NCBI GenBank assembly: GCA_946479015.1
Contig: CAMLEQ010000230.1
Span: 1 to 6,315 of the forward strand
Source: an uncultured Gemmatimonadota bacterium
GTDB lineage: Bacteria > Gemmatimonadota > Gemmatimonadetes > Gemmatimonadales > Gemmatimonadaceae
Direction: 5' to 3'
Length of the DNA stretch: 6,315 nucleotides
Shown one piece after another: positions 4,085 through 6,315 of the stretch; the first letter of the stretch is position 1, and the number at the start of each line of letters is the position of its first letter. The position numbers and the translations under genes are program-made. The notes beneath the pieces were generated by a model, which made no database searches, was not told where the DNA came from, and saw only the letters and a program-made list of their open reading frames with translations.

Positions 4085-6315
4085 ATGGGCACCGCCGCCA
4101 TCGACGTCTTCGCGCTCGGCCTCAAGCTCGAGGCCAGCGGCGACACCGAGACGATCCAGAAGCTGAAAGGGGTCGAGCGGCAGTCGCTGGCCACGGCGGT
4201 CGCGGCGGCCAGGGTCGGCAAGATCGACGTCTCCGTCACGGGGCTCGCCGAGGCGCAGAAGTCGATCAAGGCGCTCGGGGACCGGATCGACGTCCTCCAG
4301 CGCGGCACACAGTTCGAGCGCACCCGCGCCGATGCGCTGGCGGGCCTCCGGCAGGTGGAGGCGCAGCTCACGCAGCAGATCGAGAAGGGGACGCTCGGCT
4401 TCCAGGAGCGCGTCAAGGTCGAGGAGGAGCTCGCGCAGGTGCGCAAGGGCCTCGCCTCGACCGGTGCCCGGGGGATGCTCCAGGAGCTGATCGAGGAGAA
4501 CCCGCAGCTCGCGCAGTGGGCGAAGACCGCCGAGACGGTGGTGAGCCGCGCGAAGGAGCTCGCGACGCCACTCAACCTCGCGAAGGCGGGGCTCGTGGCC
4601 GTCGCCGCAGCGGGCGCCGATCTCTTCGCCGACGCCATCCACGAGTCCACCGACATGCACGACGCGCTCGCGCAGTTCGAGCGCGACACCGGCGCGGCGG
4701 GCGCGGCGACCGCCGCGTTCCGGGATAACCTGCGCACGCTCTACGAGGAGAACGACGAGAGCATCCAGGAGATCGCCCAGGCGCTCACCCTCGTGCAGCA
4801 GCGCTGGCAGCTCACGGGGGAGGCCGCGCGCGCGGCGGCGCAGAACGCGCTCGACTACGCCGACGCCACCGCCCGGAGCGTGGGCGACGCGTACACGGGG
4901 ATCACGGAGGTCCTCAAGGCGTACGGGCTGGCCGTGACCGACGCCGAGCGCGTCGAGGATTCCTTCGTCGCGATGCACCAGCGCACCGGGATCGCCGTCG
5001 AGACGATCGAGGAGCTGCTCGTGCGGAACGCGGCCGCCTTCCGCGCGGCCAACGTCTCGATCGCCGACGCGACCGCGATCCTCGGCACGTTCGTCGACAA
5101 CGGGCTCCGGGCGCGCCAGGCGGCGATGCTCCTCACCACAGCGATGGCGAGCCCGGACTTCCAGCGCTCGGGGCTCTCGCTCGCCGAGGCGGTCCAGCAG
5201 GTGGCGGCGGTCAAGGACGGCGCCGAGCGGGCGGCGGTCGCGACCCGGATCTTCGGCGCCACCGTCGGCATCGAGCTCGCGCAGGGGCTCGCCGACGGGA
5301 CGGCGAAGCTCCAGCAGATGCGCGACGTCATGGTGTCGAGCCAGGGCGCGATGCGGGCCGCGGCCGAGGAGGCGGACAACACCTTCGCGAAGCAGGCGGC
5401 GCTCATCAAGCACGAGCTGACGAGCGACTTCACGGGACTCGCCGACCAGGTCGTGCGGCTCGCCGCCGCCACCACCGGCGCGGCCAAGGATTTCGCGCCG
5501 TTGGCGAGCGCCATCGTGGCGGGCATCACCACGATCGTGACGCTCGGCACCGTCGTGGGGCTCGCGGTGAAGGCGTTCGGGCTCCTCGGCGGCACGGCGG
5601 GGCTCGCCGCGATCGCGCTCAACCCCGTCACCTGGGTCGTCGTGGGGATCGGCGCCGCCGTCGCGGGGCTCGTCTACTGGCTCTCCAGCGCCCGGCGCGA
5701 GGCGGCGGCGTTCCAGGAGTCGCTCCACCACACAACGGAGGGCATCACGGAGGCGCGGTCGCTGGCCGACGAGTACCGACGCGTGGCCACGAGCCTGGAC
5801 GAGGGCAAGCTCGCGGCCGACCAGCGCGCCGCCGCCGAGGAGCGGCTCGCCGCCATCCGCGAGCGCCTCGTCAAGATCAATCCGGACTACGCGCAGGCGC
5901 TCGACGCGGACGTGAAGCGCGAGGGCGATCTCGCCGACGCGATCGACCGAGTGACCGACGCGACCGAGCGGAAGCTCCAGACCCAACTCGCCGCCGCGCA
6001 GGCCGAGGTCGAGAGCCTCCGCTCCGAGCAGGCGGCCGTCCAGCAGGCGCTCGACAGTGGCGCTGGCCAGGGTGAGGGCTCGGCGGCGCTGGCGTTCCAG
6101 TTCCAGGACCTCGGGGACCAGCTCGAGCGCGCGAAGCAGCGCGCGGACGCGCTCAAGGCGTCGCTGGATGCGCTCCATCCGACGACCGCGCCGGGCGCGC
6201 CGGGCACCGGCGGCGAGGGGCCGGGGAGCACGGGCACGACGTCGCTCCTCAACGAAGAGGACATCCTCAAGCAACTCGCCGGGATGGGCGCGCTCCGCGC
6301 GGCGAACATCCAGCG
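4085..6315 (+). CDS. Tape measure protein (TP901-type core), 3'-truncated by window edge
   Basis: This protein sets tail length and is threaded inside the tube; on infection it is expelled toward the host envelope. The ATG at 4085 follows the chaperone stop by 3 nt, and 743 residues are read without a stop to the right edge. Residues about 60-125 are a heptad-like, Gln/Glu-rich coiled coil. About 190-400 resembles the TP901-type tape measure core: 'DMHDALAQFERDTG', 'VETIEELLVRNAAAFRAANVS', 'LGTFVDNGLRARQAAMLLTT', then 'ATRIFGATVGIELAQGL' (the family's 'a..iFG....' element). Two hydrophobic segments at about 474-495 and 515-534 are joined by a Gly/Ala loop; 'LNPVTWVVVGIGAAVAGLVYW' is the membrane hairpin typical of tape measures. 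More coiled coil follows (about 545-695, with 'EERLAAIRERL' and 'AAAQAEVESLRSEQAAVQQ'), then a Pro/Gly/Thr linker at about 699-720. There is no Shine-Dalgarno before the start, so translation is probably coupled to the chaperone. Confidence 0.92.
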   Translation, partial: MGTAAIDVFALGLKLEASGDTETIQKLKGVERQSLATAVAAARVGKIDVSVTGLAEAQKSIKALGDRIDVLQRGTQFERTRADALAGLRQVEAQLTQQIEKGTLGFQERVKVEEELAQVRKGLASTGARGMLQELIEENPQLAQWAKTAETVVSRAKELATPLNLAKAGLVAVAAAGADLFADAIHESTDMHDALAQFERDTGAAGAATAAFRDNLRTLYEENDESIQEIAQALTLVQQRWQLTGEAARAAAQNALDYADATARSVGDAYTGITEVLKAYGLAVTDAERVEDSFVAMHQRTGIAVETIEELLVRNAAAFRAANVSIADATAILGTFVDNGLRARQAAMLLTTAMASPDFQRSGLSLAEAVQQVAAVKDGAERAAVATRIFGATVGIELAQGLADGTAKLQQMRDVMVSSQGAMRAAAEEADNTFAKQAALIKHELTSDFTGLADQVVRLAAATTGAAKDFAPLASAIVAGITTIVTLGTVVGLAVKAFGLLGGTAGLAAIALNPVTWVVVGIGAAVAGLVYWLSSARREAAAFQESLHHTTEGITEARSLADEYRRVATSLDEGKLAADQRAAAEERLAAIRERLVKINPDYAQALDADVKREGDLADAIDRVTDATERKLQTQLAAAQAEVESLRSEQAAVQQALDSGAGQGEGSAALAFQFQDLGDQLERAKQRADALKASLDALHPTTAPGAPGTGGEGPGSTGTTSLLNEEDILKQLAGMGALRAANIQ

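Noticed and set aside
3391..4737. Minus-strand frame of 448 codons spanning the chaperone and tape measure start
   Set aside because: It is dominated by Ser, Arg and Ala, crosses three plus-strand genes, and shows no recognisable motif. It is a shadow of high-GC codons.
4067..6274. Very long minus-strand reading frame (735 codons) opposite the tape measure gene
   Set aside because: It is almost entirely Arg, Leu, Gly, Glu and Asp with no domain pattern, and it mirrors a plus-strand gene with typical tape measure features. G/C at most third positions removes stop codons from the opposite strand, so long antisense frames are expected.
1..6315. Gene transfer agent instead of phage
   Set aside because: Connector, closure, terminator, tube, chaperone and tape measure occur in the same order in gene transfer agents. 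The gp10-like gene, the membrane protein and the coupled glycosyltransferase are not part of the classic set, and the window lacks the distal tail genes that would decide it. It is left open rather than asserted.

Overview
The window is a stretch of a tailed-phage (siphovirus-type) or prophage structural operon. All genes lie on the + strand, packed end to end, running from the head-tail connector genes to the tape measure protein. G and C fill almost every third codon position, starts are ATG or GTG, and most starts are preceded by a consensus GGAGG. This suggests a phage of a high-GC bacterium (for example an actinobacterial or proteobacterial/myxobacterial host). The host cannot be named from this sequence, and no integrase, attachment site or flanking host gene is visible to tell prophage from free phage.

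Layout: (1) 1-554, the 3' part of a family 2 (GT-A fold) glycosyltransferase, cut by the left edge; (2) 554-1135, HK97 gp6-like head-tail connector; (3) 1132-1473, head-closure / head-tail joining protein; (4) 1470-1811, an unrecognised small protein with three predicted membrane segments; (5) 1808-2314, HK97 gp10-like protein; (6) 2314-2790, tail terminator/completion protein (DUF3168-like); (7) 2803-3372, probable major tail tube protein; (8) 3372-3764 plus 3686-4081, a tail assembly chaperone pair, apparently expressed as a short form and a -1 frameshift fusion; (9) 4085-6315, tape measure protein, cut by the right edge.

The gene products fit one assembly line. The connector and closure proteins finish the DNA-filled head. 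The gp10-like and terminator proteins cap the tail. The tube protein polymerises around the tape measure protein, which the two chaperone forms keep soluble. The order resembles the HK97/lambda-type and gene-transfer-agent-type head-tail modules. Two cargo genes stand out because they are not part of the usual assembly set: the glycosyltransferase and the three-helix membrane protein. Both are stitched into the operon by stop/start overlaps.

The clearest regulatory signal is a G_GGA_AAC slippery heptamer at 3680-3686. It sits in the correct reading phase for a -1 shift and is followed by a GC-rich hairpin, inside the chaperone gene. I found no tRNA, rRNA, CRISPR array, insertion sequence or transcription terminator. 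The only noncoding gaps are 12 and 3 nt long.
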